Shown here piece by piece: positions 17,157 through 25,643 of a stretch of DNA of 40,108 nucleotides. The stretch spans positions 1 to 40,108 of the forward strand of contig CAIRSA010000534.1 in assembly GCA_903881085.1 (NCBI GenBank), in the 5' to 3' direction. How positions within the stretch are numbered: the stretch's first letter is position 1; every line of letters starts with the position of its first letter. Both the position numbers and the translations under genes were made by a program. Origin of the DNA: an uncultured Acidobacteriia bacterium (GTDB taxonomy: Bacteria; Acidobacteriota; Terriglobia; Bryobacterales; Bryobacteraceae). The notes under the pieces are model-generated. The model searched no databases. It saw nothing but the letters and a program-made list of their open reading frames with translations, and was not told the DNA's origin.

Positions 17157-17528
17157 CTACCCTCTTCCGCGGAACCGGTCAATCTCACGCCGGTCGCGTT
17201 TCGACGGCTTCCCTTCACGATCAGCTTCAGAGTGCGGCATGGACTTCCGCTCCTCGATCAGCCGCAACCGGAGTTCACGGCTTGCGTCCGTCTCGCGAAA
17301 CAGAGTCTGCGCCACCGCCGCCGGCCCGCGCATTTCACTCAGCACCAGCACATTCACCTGATATTCGCCGCTATCGTTCTTGATGCGCAGCAGATCCCCC
17401 ACACGCACTTCGCGCGAAGGTTTTGCCGCAAGCTCTCCAAAAAGAATACGGCCCAATTCACAAGCCTTCGACGCCAACGCGCGAGTCTTGAAGAACCGGG
17501 CCGCCCATAGCCATTTATCGATCCGCAC
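17157..17528 (-). CDS. hslR: S4-domain RNA-binding protein, Hsp15 family
   Basis: 123 residues beginning MRIDKWLWAARFFKTRALASKACELGRI, the S4 RNA-binding domain of the Hsp15 (HslR) family. Hsp15 binds 50S subunits carrying stalled nascent chains and helps recycle them. The C-terminal tail is basic and charged (EERKSMPHSEADREGKPSKRDRREIDRFRGRG in summary: lysine/arginine rich), as usual. It stands alone on the minus strand, with the 272-base gap 17529-17800 upstream holding a long palindrome (17621-17695). Confidence 0.88.
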   Translation of the reverse strand: MRIDKWLWAARFFKTRALASKACELGRILFGELAAKPSREVRVGDLLRIKNDSGEYQVNVLVLSEMRGPAAVAQTLFRETDASRELRLRLIEERKSMPHSEADREGKPSKRDRREIDRFRGRG

Positions 17529-17620
17529 GGGATCTATTATCTCACCCCTTGGCTAATCGCAAACGTTGCAAAGTTCTAAGCTCAGACATCCTGACCTCCA
17601 CGGAAATTGGTATGAGCCAA

Positions 17621-17695
17621 AACCGCTTATTGACGTGCGCGGCTCGGCTAGCGGTTGCCTGCTGCTAACCGAGCCGTGCACGTTAGTAAGCGGTT
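17621..17695. repeat. 32-bp inverted repeat, REP/MITE-like
   Basis: The arms at 17621-17652 and 17664-17695 are 32 bases each with four differences and an 11-nt loop. In a plus-strand RNA three of the four differences become G.U pairs, leaving one C.A mismatch. The arms start AACCGCTTA and contain CGGCTCGG. No ORF is involved; it lies between hslR and the receptor gene. It could be a dispersed REP-like element, a miniature transposon or a bidirectional transcript-end structure; no T-run follows. Confidence 0.85.
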
Positions 17696-17800
17696 CTTCG
17701 GGATCAATTGAATTTCCATTTCCCGGCCCAATTCCCCGCCGAGGTCGGGATGTCGGAAGCTAACATTCCATCTGTTCGAGAGCGCAAGCGAAATGAACCG

Positions 17801-20800
17801 CTAGAAACTCACCCGGATCGCCATTTGCATGATTCGCGCAGCGCGTGCCGCAGTATACTCGCCCAACCGCGTATTGATCTGCGCGCCGGTCGTCGTGTCA
17901 AACCGCGCCGTGGTATCGAATGCGCTGAACTGCGTGTGGTTGAAAGCATTGTACGCCTCCGCGCGGAACTGCGCATTGAACCGCTCATGGATCTTGAAGC
18001 TCTTAAACAGTGAGATATCGAAGTTGCTCACGCCAGGAGCCCGGAGCGTAGTTGGCGCGGAATTGCCAAATGTTCCCTTCGCCGGAAGACTGAACACGCT
18101 GGTATTGAAGTTGTGGCTGAAGGTGCGGTCCGAGGCCGAAAGATTCGGGTTGCCGCTGACGTTGATGCGCGCCCCAAGGTTGGGCGTGCCGGTAAGGTCC
18201 ACTGCCGTCGTTGTACTGAAACCCACCGTAGCCGGCGCCCCGCTGATGAATGACCCAATGCCCGATACCTGCCAGCCATCCAGCACGGCCGTCGAAAGCG
18301 AGTTCCGCCACTTCGATTTCGGCAGCGTATACAGCCAGCTGATATTCACGATATGCGTGCGGTCGATGCTGGAAAGCCCGTAGTTCCACAGGCGAGGGTT
18401 CACCAGCGTGCTGACTTCGCCCGTATCGCTATCGGTGTAGGTCATGGCCTTCGACCAGGTCCAGGCCAGGCCGAAATCCAGACTCTTGCTGAAGCGCCGG
18501 TTCAACGTAGTCTGCATCGAGTGGTAATTGGAAGTGCCAGCCCATTCGCTCATCAGAATGTTGTTATAGCCGGTGATTGGCCGCAGAAAGGCCTGCGACA
18601 GCGGGCTGTTCGGAACGGTTGGGTCGGCATTCTTGGCGAGGAAATTCGCGCCCAGTGGAATGGCGTTGACGTTGCGCCGCCACAGTTGATGGCGCGTGAG
18701 CGAAGCGACATATCCAACGTCCAGAACGAATCCAAGTCCCACGTTGCGTTGAACGCTCAGGCTGTAGTTCATTACAGTCGGGGTGCCTGCTCCGTTGCGC
18801 TGGATCCCATACACGTCCTGCGGGAACAGCACTCCGGATTGTGACAGGAGCGACGGCAGCGTTGAGAAGTAAACGATTGGATTATCCACAATCGGCGTTT
18901 GTTGCGCATAAGGATTGGACACATCGAGCGTTTCGCGGTTGAAGAAAACGCCGAAGCCTCCGCGCACGGCCGTCTTGCCGTCGCCGAACGGATCGTAGGC
19001 GAAGCCGATGCGCGGGGCGGTGTGAATTCCTGGATTTTCAACCAGCGACTTCGGATAGCCCGATACGCTCGCGGGAGTAACCATGCCATTCGACGGGTTG
19101 CCCGTGCCGGGGGCGAGCGCGCCGATCAGCGTCACGTTAAACACCTGGCCGGTAACCGGATTGATGCCTGCGCGCTTGCCGCTTACCAGCGCCGGAGTGA
19201 TCAATTTCGGTTGTTTTGTTGGGTCGAAATAAGCCGGGTCGAAACCGGAGAAAAGATTCTGGGTATCCGTTGTCGGCGGCGCCCAGTAGAATCGCACTCC
19301 CAGGTCGAGAGTCAGTTTCCGGTTGATCTTCCAATTGTCCTGTGCGAACCACTCCACGTTGTGCAGCCGGTATTGGCGGAAGATAAGATTCGAAGATTCG
19401 GTGTAGCTGCTGAAAACGCCCAGAATTCCGTTGCTATACGCATAGCCGGTATCGAGCGGATTGTTGGCATTGCGATCAAACGCATACGAGCCGTTGAACA
19501 CACCGTAGATCTTGCGGTTGGTGGAGAAGTGGTCTACATAAATGCCGGCTTTGATGGTGTGGCCGCGCCAGGTCTTGGTGAGGCTGTCTGTGAAATTCAG
19601 GATCGTATGGTCCGCAATGTGCGGGAACCGCTGCTCCACAAACAGATTGGCAGGAAGCGAAACGCCGCCGTAGGTGGCATTCGGCAGGATGTCGAGCGGG
19701 TTGTGGTCGGTATAAAACTGGCCTGATTTGAAACCTGCGCTGGCGCGCTGATTCTTTGTGATCTGATCCTGTGTGGCGCGATCGCCCTGCGGACGCGTAG
19801 CTTGCCCGAACCCGAACTCGTTCACCAGAGTGGGACTGATAACGCGGGTGTAGTGGATGGATGAGAGTTGGGCTTGCGAATAAAAAGTCTTCACCATTTG
19901 CGGCCAGTTCGTCGAGCCCGATGTCCCTAAGCCTAGCGCGGCTGTCTGATCATCTTTGCGCGCCGACCAGCTGCCGTAGATCATATCCTTCGGACTCAGG
20001 TTGTAGTCCATGCGCAGTGTCATGGTGCGCTTCGGATTGTCTGTGTCTTCTTGGAAAACGTAGTTGTAGCGGCGCGCCGAAATACTGGTGTCGAGGAAGT
20101 TCGGCATCGGGAAGACCTTCAACAGCGCCTGTCCACTGGGGTCGATGCGGCTGGCCGGGACAATGTTGTTGGCGAAGGGCTGGCCGTTGTTGGGATCCTT
20201 GACGATGATCTTCGCGTTGTTCAGATCCACGGTTTGCGAGAAATCGCCAGTGCGCTCGAGAGCGGTGGGCACTGTCAGGGTGTTGAGGCCGCCGCTCGTC
20301 TTGATTGGCCAGAATTCCTGCGACCAGAAAAAGAACAGCTTGTCTTTATTCTTGTTGAACAGCCCAGGAATATAGGCTGGCCCGCCGATGCTGTAGTTGT
20401 AGGTATTGAAGCGGTAGCGCGGTATGGGTGCGCCAATGCGGTTATTGAAGAAGTTGTTGGCATTGAACTCTTCGTGCCGTTTGAAATACGAGCCCAGGCC
20501 GTGAAAATCCTTCGTGCCTGACTTGGTCACGATCTGCACATTCGCGCCCGATAGCCGCCCATATTCAGCCGAAAAGTTGCCCAGCAGAATTTTCACTTCG
20601 GCAACGGAATCCATACTCACGTACACCGAGTAGCCGTTGTTGTTTCCGATATCGTTCATTGGCACGCCATCGAGCGACATGTTGTTGGTGCTGCTGCGGC
20701 CGCCCAGCGCACGGATCCCGTTGCTGATATCCACCTGATCGCTCTCGCTCGACATCACCACACCCGGCAGCAACTTGGCCAGCGATGGTACGTTGCGCCC

Positions 20801-21241
20801 GCGCACGGCAAGATTCTCCACCTGCGCGGTGGTGACGGTGCCGGAGCGTTCGCTCGAAGCCGTCTGAACGCTTGCGCCCTGCGTCGTCACCGTTACCGAA
20901 TCCGTTGTCGCCCCAACCTCCAGTTTGAACTCGCCCAGCGCCAGCGTCTCCGTCGCCAGCAGGTTAACGCCTTTACGTTCCACTCCCTTGAATCCCGCGG
21001 CTGAAACGAACACATTGTATTCGCCTGCCACCACGCTTGGGAAGGTGAAAATGCCGAGTTCATTCGATGCGCCGGCGCGATCTACGCCTGTGGCAACCTG
21101 TACCAGCCGTACCTTCGCGCCGGCAATCGCGAGGCCGGATGAGTCACGCACTGTCCCTGTAATCGTGCCGTTGGTCGATTGCGCCAGCGAGGCGCCTGCC
21201 AACATTAACAGGCAAACAATCTCACGTAGATAGTTAATCAT
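17801..21241 (-). CDS. TonB-dependent receptor with N-terminal carboxypeptidase-regulatory-like domain (Oar-like)
   Basis: 1146 residues. The signal peptide ends near SLAQ. Residues 25-110 form a CarboxypepD_reg-like beta-sandwich (GTITGTVRDSSGLAIAGAKVRLVQ). A plug region follows at about 120-250 (TVTTAQVENLAVRGRNVPSLAKLLPGV, LGGRSSTNNMSLDGV). The remainder is an outer-membrane beta-barrel ending in aromatic MAIRVSF. This Oar/OmpA-like subclass is greatly expanded in Solibacter-type genomes; it may import glycan fragments or export proteins. It starts 19 bases after the sulfatase gene and is probably cotranscribed, which suggests use of a sulfated substrate. Confidence 0.9.
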   Translation of the reverse strand: MINYLREIVCLLMLAGASLAQSTNGTITGTVRDSSGLAIAGAKVRLVQVATGVDRAGASNELGIFTFPSVVAGEYNVFVSAAGFKGVERKGVNLLATETLALGEFKLEVGATTDSVTVTTQGASVQTASSERSGTVTTAQVENLAVRGRNVPSLAKLLPGVVMSSESDQVDISNGIRALGGRSSTNNMSLDGVPMNDIGNNNGYSVYVSMDSVAEVKILLGNFSAEYGRLSGANVQIVTKSGTKDFHGLGSYFKRHEEFNANNFFNNRIGAPIPRYRFNTYNYSIGGPAYIPGLFNKNKDKLFFFWSQEFWPIKTSGGLNTLTVPTALERTGDFSQTVDLNNAKIIVKDPNNGQPFANNIVPASRIDPSGQALLKVFPMPNFLDTSISARRYNYVFQEDTDNPKRTMTLRMDYNLSPKDMIYGSWSARKDDQTAALGLGTSGSTNWPQMVKTFYSQAQLSSIHYTRVISPTLVNEFGFGQATRPQGDRATQDQITKNQRASAGFKSGQFYTDHNPLDILPNATYGGVSLPANLFVEQRFPHIADHTILNFTDSLTKTWRGHTIKAGIYVDHFSTNRKIYGVFNGSYAFDRNANNPLDTGYAYSNGILGVFSSYTESSNLIFRQYRLHNVEWFAQDNWKINRKLTLDLGVRFYWAPPTTDTQNLFSGFDPAYFDPTKQPKLITPALVSGKRAGINPVTGQVFNVTLIGALAPGTGNPSNGMVTPASVSGYPKSLVENPGIHTAPRIGFAYDPFGDGKTAVRGGFGVFFNRETLDVSNPYAQQTPIVDNPIVYFSTLPSLLSQSGVLFPQDVYGIQRNGAGTPTVMNYSLSVQRNVGLGFVLDVGYVASLTRHQLWRRNVNAIPLGANFLAKNADPTVPNSPLSQAFLRPITGYNNILMSEWAGTSNYHSMQTTLNRRFSKSLDFGLAWTWSKAMTYTDSDTGEVSTLVNPRLWNYGLSSIDRTHIVNISWLYTLPKSKWRNSLSTAVLDGWQVSGIGSFISGAPATVGFSTTTAVDLTGTPNLGARINVSGNPNLSASDRTFSHNFNTSVFSLPAKGTFGNSAPTTLRAPGVSNFDISLFKSFKIHERFNAQFRAEAYNAFNHTQFSAFDTTARFDTTTGAQINTRLGEYTAARAARIMQMAIRVSF

Positions 21242-21260
21242 GGGTGTTCCTTATCAAGTC

Positions 21261-22718
21261 CTATTCGTCCCGGCTTGGCCACGTTCCGGTAACAGCGGTG
21301 AAAGGTTCCATCGGCGTGAATGGTCCTTCATAGTCTGCTCCGGAATGGCTGGCTTTGCAGGATTCGAGCCACTCCCGCAGACGCTTCTTCATCGATTGCG
21401 CTCGTTGAGGCTGCGCGGCCAGCAGGTTCTTCGTTTCCGCCCGGTCTGTTTCGACATCATATAACAAATCTTCTTCGCCGTTTTCAGACAAATTAGTCAG
21501 GAATTTGTATTTGCCTTCCAGCACTGCGAAGGTTGGCGAACCGTGCATCGGCGTCTTCGGCTCCACATAGCGGAAATACACCGGTTTAGTGCGCGCCGCA
21601 ACCTTGCCCGCGAGCAGCGGCATCAGGCTTTCGCCATCCAGCGGACGCGGCTTGCCTGGCATCTTAGCGCCTGTCACCTGCAAAATCGTCGGCACGTAAT
21701 CGAGCGTACTGCATGTTGCTTCGATTGTCTTGCCCTTCGCCACATGGCCGGGCCATTCCAGCAGCGCGGGCACATTTACCCCGCCGCTGAACAGGCTGCG
21801 CTTGCGTCCGCGCATGCCACCCGTGACGCCGCGATTGGTCCCCTGCTCGCTGGTCATGCCCTCCGGTCCGTTGTCGCTGGCGAACCAGAACATGGTGTTA
21901 CCGGCCACGCCAAGTTGCGACAGTTCCTTGCGCAGGCGGCCGACCTGTTCATCCAGCGCTGTGATGCAACCGAAGTAGTGCTGCTGGCCTTCGTCGTACT
22001 GCGAATACATGGCGCGATACTTCGGGCCGGCCTTCACTGGTTGGTGCGGCGCATGGAACCACACCACGGCGAAGAAGGGCTGCTTCGCTTTCGCGGCGGA
22101 TTGGATGAACGGAATCACGCGGTCCATCATTACGCGCGAATCGTCACCCTCAACGTTTTCAGTGGCATATTTGCCCGGGCCTTCCCAATATTTGGTGACG
22201 AATGGCTGATCCTTCATTGGGTCCCACAGCGGGACGGCCTGTTCGGTTGAGAAGCTGACATCGAACCCATGCTCCCACGGCGGCATGTAGTTCTTCGTGC
22301 CGGGTCCGCCGCGGCGTCCGTCCTTAATGTCCTTGCTGAGCGTACCCAGGTGCCACTTTCCGAAGTGGCCCGTTCGATAGCCCAGCGGTTTGAGCAGTGT
22401 GGCCAGCGTGTATTCCTGCTTGGGCAGCATCCCTTCGTTGGCATGCGTTACACCATAGCGGAAGTAGTGGCGGCCAGTGAGGCACGTGCCGCGCGTGGGT
22501 GAACAGACGGGCCCGCCGGAATAGAACCGCGTGAATCGCACACCAGCCTTGGCCATTTCATCCAACTGGGGAGTCTTGATGATCTTGTTGCCGTTAAAGC
22601 CGGGATCGGCCCAGCCAAGATCGTCAGCCATACAGAGGATGATGTTGGGCTTCTGTGGTTCCTGCGCGTTTACAAACGCGGTTGAGGCCATCGCTGCAAG
22701 AAATTGGCGTCTATTCAT
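21261..22718 (-). CDS. secreted type I sulfatase
   Basis: 485 residues starting at MNRRQFLAAM, a Tat-like twin-arginine signal peptide; an in-frame ATG six codons upstream is less convincing. The sulfatase fold is clear: NIILCMADDLGW (metal-binding D32, D33), and the formylglycine motif CSPTRGTCLTGR with Cys72 as the residue to be oxidised. GYRTGHFGKWHLG and FAVVWFHAPHQP also belong to the family. It removes sulfate esters, probably from sulfated polysaccharides, in the periplasm. A formylglycine-generating enzyme would be needed and is not in the window. It precedes the TonB receptor gene. Confidence 0.92.
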   Translation of the reverse strand: MNRRQFLAAMASTAFVNAQEPQKPNIILCMADDLGWADPGFNGNKIIKTPQLDEMAKAGVRFTRFYSGGPVCSPTRGTCLTGRHYFRYGVTHANEGMLPKQEYTLATLLKPLGYRTGHFGKWHLGTLSKDIKDGRRGGPGTKNYMPPWEHGFDVSFSTEQAVPLWDPMKDQPFVTKYWEGPGKYATENVEGDDSRVMMDRVIPFIQSAAKAKQPFFAVVWFHAPHQPVKAGPKYRAMYSQYDEGQQHYFGCITALDEQVGRLRKELSQLGVAGNTMFWFASDNGPEGMTSEQGTNRGVTGGMRGRKRSLFSGGVNVPALLEWPGHVAKGKTIEATCSTLDYVPTILQVTGAKMPGKPRPLDGESLMPLLAGKVAARTKPVYFRYVEPKTPMHGSPTFAVLEGKYKFLTNLSENGEEDLLYDVETDRAETKNLLAAQPQRAQSMKKRLREWLESCKASHSGADYEGPFTPMEPFTAVTGTWPSRDE

Positions 22719-22751
22719 GCAGCGATCATATCGCAACCGGAGGTTGGTTTT

Positions 22752-22793
22752 AAAAGAGGAAGGCCGGTGTTGCGCCCAAATCGCAGCACCGGC
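22752..22793 (-). terminator. terminator-like hairpin upstream of the sulfatase gene
   Basis: A 12-bp inverted repeat (22763-22774 with 22782-22793, 7-nt loop, one mismatched position) is followed on the minus strand by TTCCTCTTTT. That is an acceptable though imperfect intrinsic terminator. It sits about 35 bases before the sulfatase start and just downstream of the candidate structured RNA, so it could end that RNA or attenuate sulfatase expression. Confidence 0.5.
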
Positions 22794-22808
22794 GTGAAGA
22801 AAGCCAAA

Positions 22809-23405
22809 AATGGTTCCAAGTGACCCTCAGTAGCAGCTTGCTCTCCGACCGGCATGCACGGCCTGAACTTGGCATCCAGAATTACCGGGCCATTTTCCCT
22901 CTGCTCCCCGCTCCCGCTGTTCGGCGAGTGCGCTTCGACGCTTTGGGCCTGACCTGCTGGCCATTCTAAATGAAACCGGAATCTTGAAACGGCTTTTCTG
23001 CTACCCTGCGGCGATTTTCCGTACCCGGAACTCCGCGACAGGCTCGAACGCTCCCAGCCTGCTTCTTCGATTTCCTTACCTGACTCGATTCAGGTTCGTT
23101 CGGCTCCGGACTCGCTCACCCTTGGCTTTTGGCCTTCGGCGAGGTCATCGTCACGAAACCCGTTTCCTGCTCGTTGCCCGGCAATCCCGGCCAATCCTCA
23201 AGCCACTGCTCCCTTTCAGGGTTTCACCCCCTCCAGATCATTGCGCCCAGCTCGATTCCGACCGCGAAGTTTACTTAAGCCGAATGCCCGATTTCCTTTC
23301 GCTCCCCGAACGCTTTATTGAGTGATCAAAACTCGTCCGGATCAACGCTCCAGGTCCGCTACATCCAACCTAGTTTTACTGTTCCTTAAAACCTCTTGGA
23401 ACCAT
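22809..23405 (-). ncRNA. candidate structured RNA or non-coding mobile element bounded by 11-bp inverted repeats
   Basis: ATGGTTCCAAG (22809-22819) and CTTGGAACCAT (23395-23405) are perfect inverted copies 597 bases apart end to end. In the minus-strand RNA they would pair the two ends. Inside, the minus-strand RNA can form many local helices: GUUUUA/UAAAAC (23392-23373), GACCUCGC with GCGAGUC enclosing GGC/GCC (23146-23109), ACCUGA/UCAGGU (23095-23078), and GCGG/CCGC enclosing UUCCG/CGGAA (23036-23008). The strand is purine-rich with GAAA-type loops. I do not recognise it as RNase P RNA, tmRNA or 6S RNA. A plus-strand ORF at 22984-23325 has no protein-like features. The remaining gap 23406-23462 is AT-rich with no gene. 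Confidence 0.5.
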
Positions 23406-23462
23406 CTTGATAATGCACCCATTTCGATTTCCGGTCAATACAAAAATGAGCAAAAAAAGACA

Positions 23463-23491
23463 TTTTCAACCAGTTTTATTTCGTTTATAAT
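23463..23491 (+). promoter_or_regulatory. sigma-70-type promoter for the phosphatase gene
   Basis: A consensus TATAAT (23486-23491) lies 17 bases after TTTTCA (23463-23468, four of six matches to the -35 consensus), within a markedly AT-rich stretch. GGAGGAG follows at 23503-23509, just ahead of the GTG start at 23515. The expected transcript start is about 23498, giving a short leader. Confidence 0.6.
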
Positions 23492-23514
23492 CAATTAGAT
23501 ACGGAGGAGCTCAT

Positions 23515-24753
23515 GTGACTAAGCTGTGGATAAGACATTTTACAATCGAAATGTTTTTGATTCTTTTTCTTTTTTCCGCCGCCTGCCGCGCAGTTCCGCC
23601 TGAACACGTTTACATCGGCCAGATTTCTGCCTCCTCCGTGCTACTGGCGTGGGGCACCACCGCCGGCCACGGGAACACTATCGGCCGGGATTCCACCCCG
23701 CTTGGCAAGGCCGAGGTGAAAATCGCCGGCAGAATTCTTCCCGCCACCCACAACTGGTTGGAAGTGAACGGCTTGCAGCCGGACACCAGTTATCCCTATG
23801 AAGTCGTGGTGAATGGACGGTCGATTGGAAGTGGTACCGTTCGGACCTACCCCGCCAAGGCCGATTCGCTCGCGTTCTTCGTCATCGGCGACTTCGGCAC
23901 CGGCGGACAGCCCCAATACCGCGTCGCCGCGGCCATGGACAAGGAGTTCGAAAAGCGCCGCAACTCCAAGAATCCAGTGCGTTTTGTGATCACAACCGGT
24001 GATAACATCTATGCCGACGTTCCCAAGCCAGTCGCCAGTCATAGCGGCGCAGCGGACGCTGACTGGGAATCGAAGTTCTTCCGTCCTTATAGCAACTTGC
24101 TCGCTGCGATTCCGTTCTACCCCACCCTTGGCAATCACGACGGCAATGAATCGGAAAAGCAGGGCGACCTGCCGGCTTACCTCGACAACTTCTACTTCCC
24201 TGGCAATAAGCCCGCCCGATACTATCAGTTCCAATTCGGCGGTCTCGTCGATTTCTTCGCCCTCGACGCCACGAAAAACACCCTGCCGGGCACCGGCAAA
24301 CTAGTATACGCACCTGGAGGTGAGCAGCACCTATGGCTAACAAATGCCCTCGCTGAATCCAAAGCGCCCTGGAAGATCCCCTACTTCCATGAACCGCCAT
24401 ACACGGCCGGTCCGTTTCACGGGCCTTCGCGGAACCAGCTGTCGCATTTCGTCGACCTGTTCAAGCAGCACGGCGTGGCGGCGGTGTTCAACGGCCACGA
24501 GCATAATTTTCAGATCAGCGACCCTTCGAAGACCGGTGGCATCACTTATGTAATCAGCGGAGCGGGCGGCGAACTTCGCAGCGGCGACATCTCCGCGAAG
24601 TTGGCCAAGGCAGGCATGAAGGCCTTCGCCGCCCAGCATCATTTCCTGGTGGTCGAGATCCAGGGCAAGCGCATGGAAATCACGCCGGTGAACGGAGACG
24701 GCAAGCCGATCGGCAAGTATGAGGTCACTCTGCCGTCTTCAGATATTCGATGA
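23515..24753 (+). CDS. secreted purple-acid-phosphatase-like metallophosphoesterase
   Basis: 412 residues, GTG start behind GGAGGAG; an ATG two bases earlier is followed at once by a stop in its own frame. The signal peptide ends near CRA. A fibronectin-like N-terminal domain (about 30-112, VLLAWGTT, NGLQPDTSYPYEV) precedes the phosphoesterase core. Core motifs: GDFG (D126), GDNIY (D163), GNHDG (N207, H208), the FHEPPY histidine, and GHEHNF. These form the dinuclear metal centre of purple acid phosphatases. The likely job is release of phosphate from organic esters outside the cytoplasm. The ThuA gene follows after 27 bases. Confidence 0.9.
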   Translation: MTKLWIRHFTIEMFLILFLFSAACRAVPPEHVYIGQISASSVLLAWGTTAGHGNTIGRDSTPLGKAEVKIAGRILPATHNWLEVNGLQPDTSYPYEVVVNGRSIGSGTVRTYPAKADSLAFFVIGDFGTGGQPQYRVAAAMDKEFEKRRNSKNPVRFVITTGDNIYADVPKPVASHSGAADADWESKFFRPYSNLLAAIPFYPTLGNHDGNESEKQGDLPAYLDNFYFPGNKPARYYQFQFGGLVDFFALDATKNTLPGTGKLVYAPGGEQHLWLTNALAESKAPWKIPYFHEPPYTAGPFHGPSRNQLSHFVDLFKQHGVAAVFNGHEHNFQISDPSKTGGITYVISGAGGELRSGDISAKLAKAGMKAFAAQHHFLVVEIQGKRMEITPVNGDGKPIGKYEVTLPSSDIR

Positions 24754-24780
24754 TAGGCAAGGGTGCGATAGAGTGATGGT

Positions 24781-25611
24781 ATGCGCACGTTCTGCCTCCT
24801 ATTTCTGCTCGCTTCGATTGCCGCCGCGGCGGACAAGCCTGTCACGGTCCTTATCGTCGATGGTATCAACAATCACGACTGGCAGACGGCCACGCGCGAG
24901 ATCAAAGAGATCCTCCTGGCGGACGGTAAGTTCACCGTAGATGTCTCGACCACGCCGCCTGCGGGCGCACCTGCCGAGGCGTGGGACGCGTGGAAGCCGG
25001 AGTTCGCACAATACCAGGTCGTCATCAACAACTTCAACGGCGGCCACACCGAAAAGGGCGTGCGCTGGCCGGCGCGCGTCGAGGCGGCGCTCGAAGCATA
25101 TGTCCGCGCGGGCGGCGGACTGGTGGTCTATCATGCAGCCAACAACGCCTTTCTCGAATGGCCCGCATACAATGAAATGATCGGACTCGGCTGGCGAGTC
25201 AAAGCCTTTGGGGCCGGCCTCGCGGTCGGCAAGGACGGCAGCATCGTGCGCATCCCGGCGGGCGAAGGACTCAACCCCGGTCACGGTCCGCGGCATGACT
25301 TCGAGATGCATGTGCTCAACACGAAGCATCCCATCACGAAGGGCGTGGCGGCTAAGTGGATGCATCCCTCGGAGCAACTTACTCACGGCCAGCACGGTCC
25401 GGCGGAGGGACTTACGATCCTCAGTTACGCCGAATCCGAAGTGTCGCACCAGAACGAACCGATGGACTGGGTGCGCACATTCGGCAAGGGGCGCGTGTAC
25501 ACCACGATGCTCGGCCACACGTGGAAGAACGAGCCAAATCCGAATCTGCAGGACGCCGAATTCCGTAAACTTTTCACGCAGGGCGTGCGATGGGCTGCCA
25601 CCGGCAGATGA
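24781..25611 (+). CDS. secreted ThuA-like domain protein
   Basis: 276 residues with a signal peptide (MRTFCLLFLLASIAAAA). The body is the ThuA-like glutamine-amidotransferase fold: VTVLIVDGINNHDW, EFAQYQVVINNFNG, VRAGGGLVVYHAANNAFLEW, HPITKGVAAKWMHPSEQL, and VYTTMLGHTWKNE near the end. ThuA family members are linked with trehalose and other sugar use, but the chemistry is undefined. Secreted versions are abundant in Planctomycetes and Acidobacteria beside DUF1080 and sulfatase genes, as here. Confidence 0.88.
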   Translation: MRTFCLLFLLASIAAAADKPVTVLIVDGINNHDWQTATREIKEILLADGKFTVDVSTTPPAGAPAEAWDAWKPEFAQYQVVINNFNGGHTEKGVRWPARVEAALEAYVRAGGGLVVYHAANNAFLEWPAYNEMIGLGWRVKAFGAGLAVGKDGSIVRIPAGEGLNPGHGPRHDFEMHVLNTKHPITKGVAAKWMHPSEQLTHGQHGPAEGLTILSYAESEVSHQNEPMDWVRTFGKGRVYTTMLGHTWKNEPNPNLQDAEFRKLFTQGVRWAATGR

Positions 25612-25617
25612 TCCGTT

Positions 25618-25643
25618 TATAATTGGAGCGGCACTCCAATTAT
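25618..25643 (+). promoter_or_regulatory. TATAAT overlapping a 10-bp inverted repeat that reaches the start codon
   Basis: TATAAT at 25618-25623 merges into ATAATTGGAG (25619-25628), which is the exact inverse of CTCCAATTAT (25634-25643), with a 5-nt loop CGGCA. The second arm covers the first two bases of the ATG at 25642. No good -35 is visible. The palindrome could be an operator over the -10 box, or an RNA hairpin that hides the start codon. A chance arrangement is possible. Confidence 0.5.

Noticed and set aside
22984..23325. 113-codon plus-strand ORF as a protein gene
   Set aside because: Arginine/proline-rich with no Shine-Dalgarno site or domain; it lies inside the putative structured element and is better explained as antisense to it.
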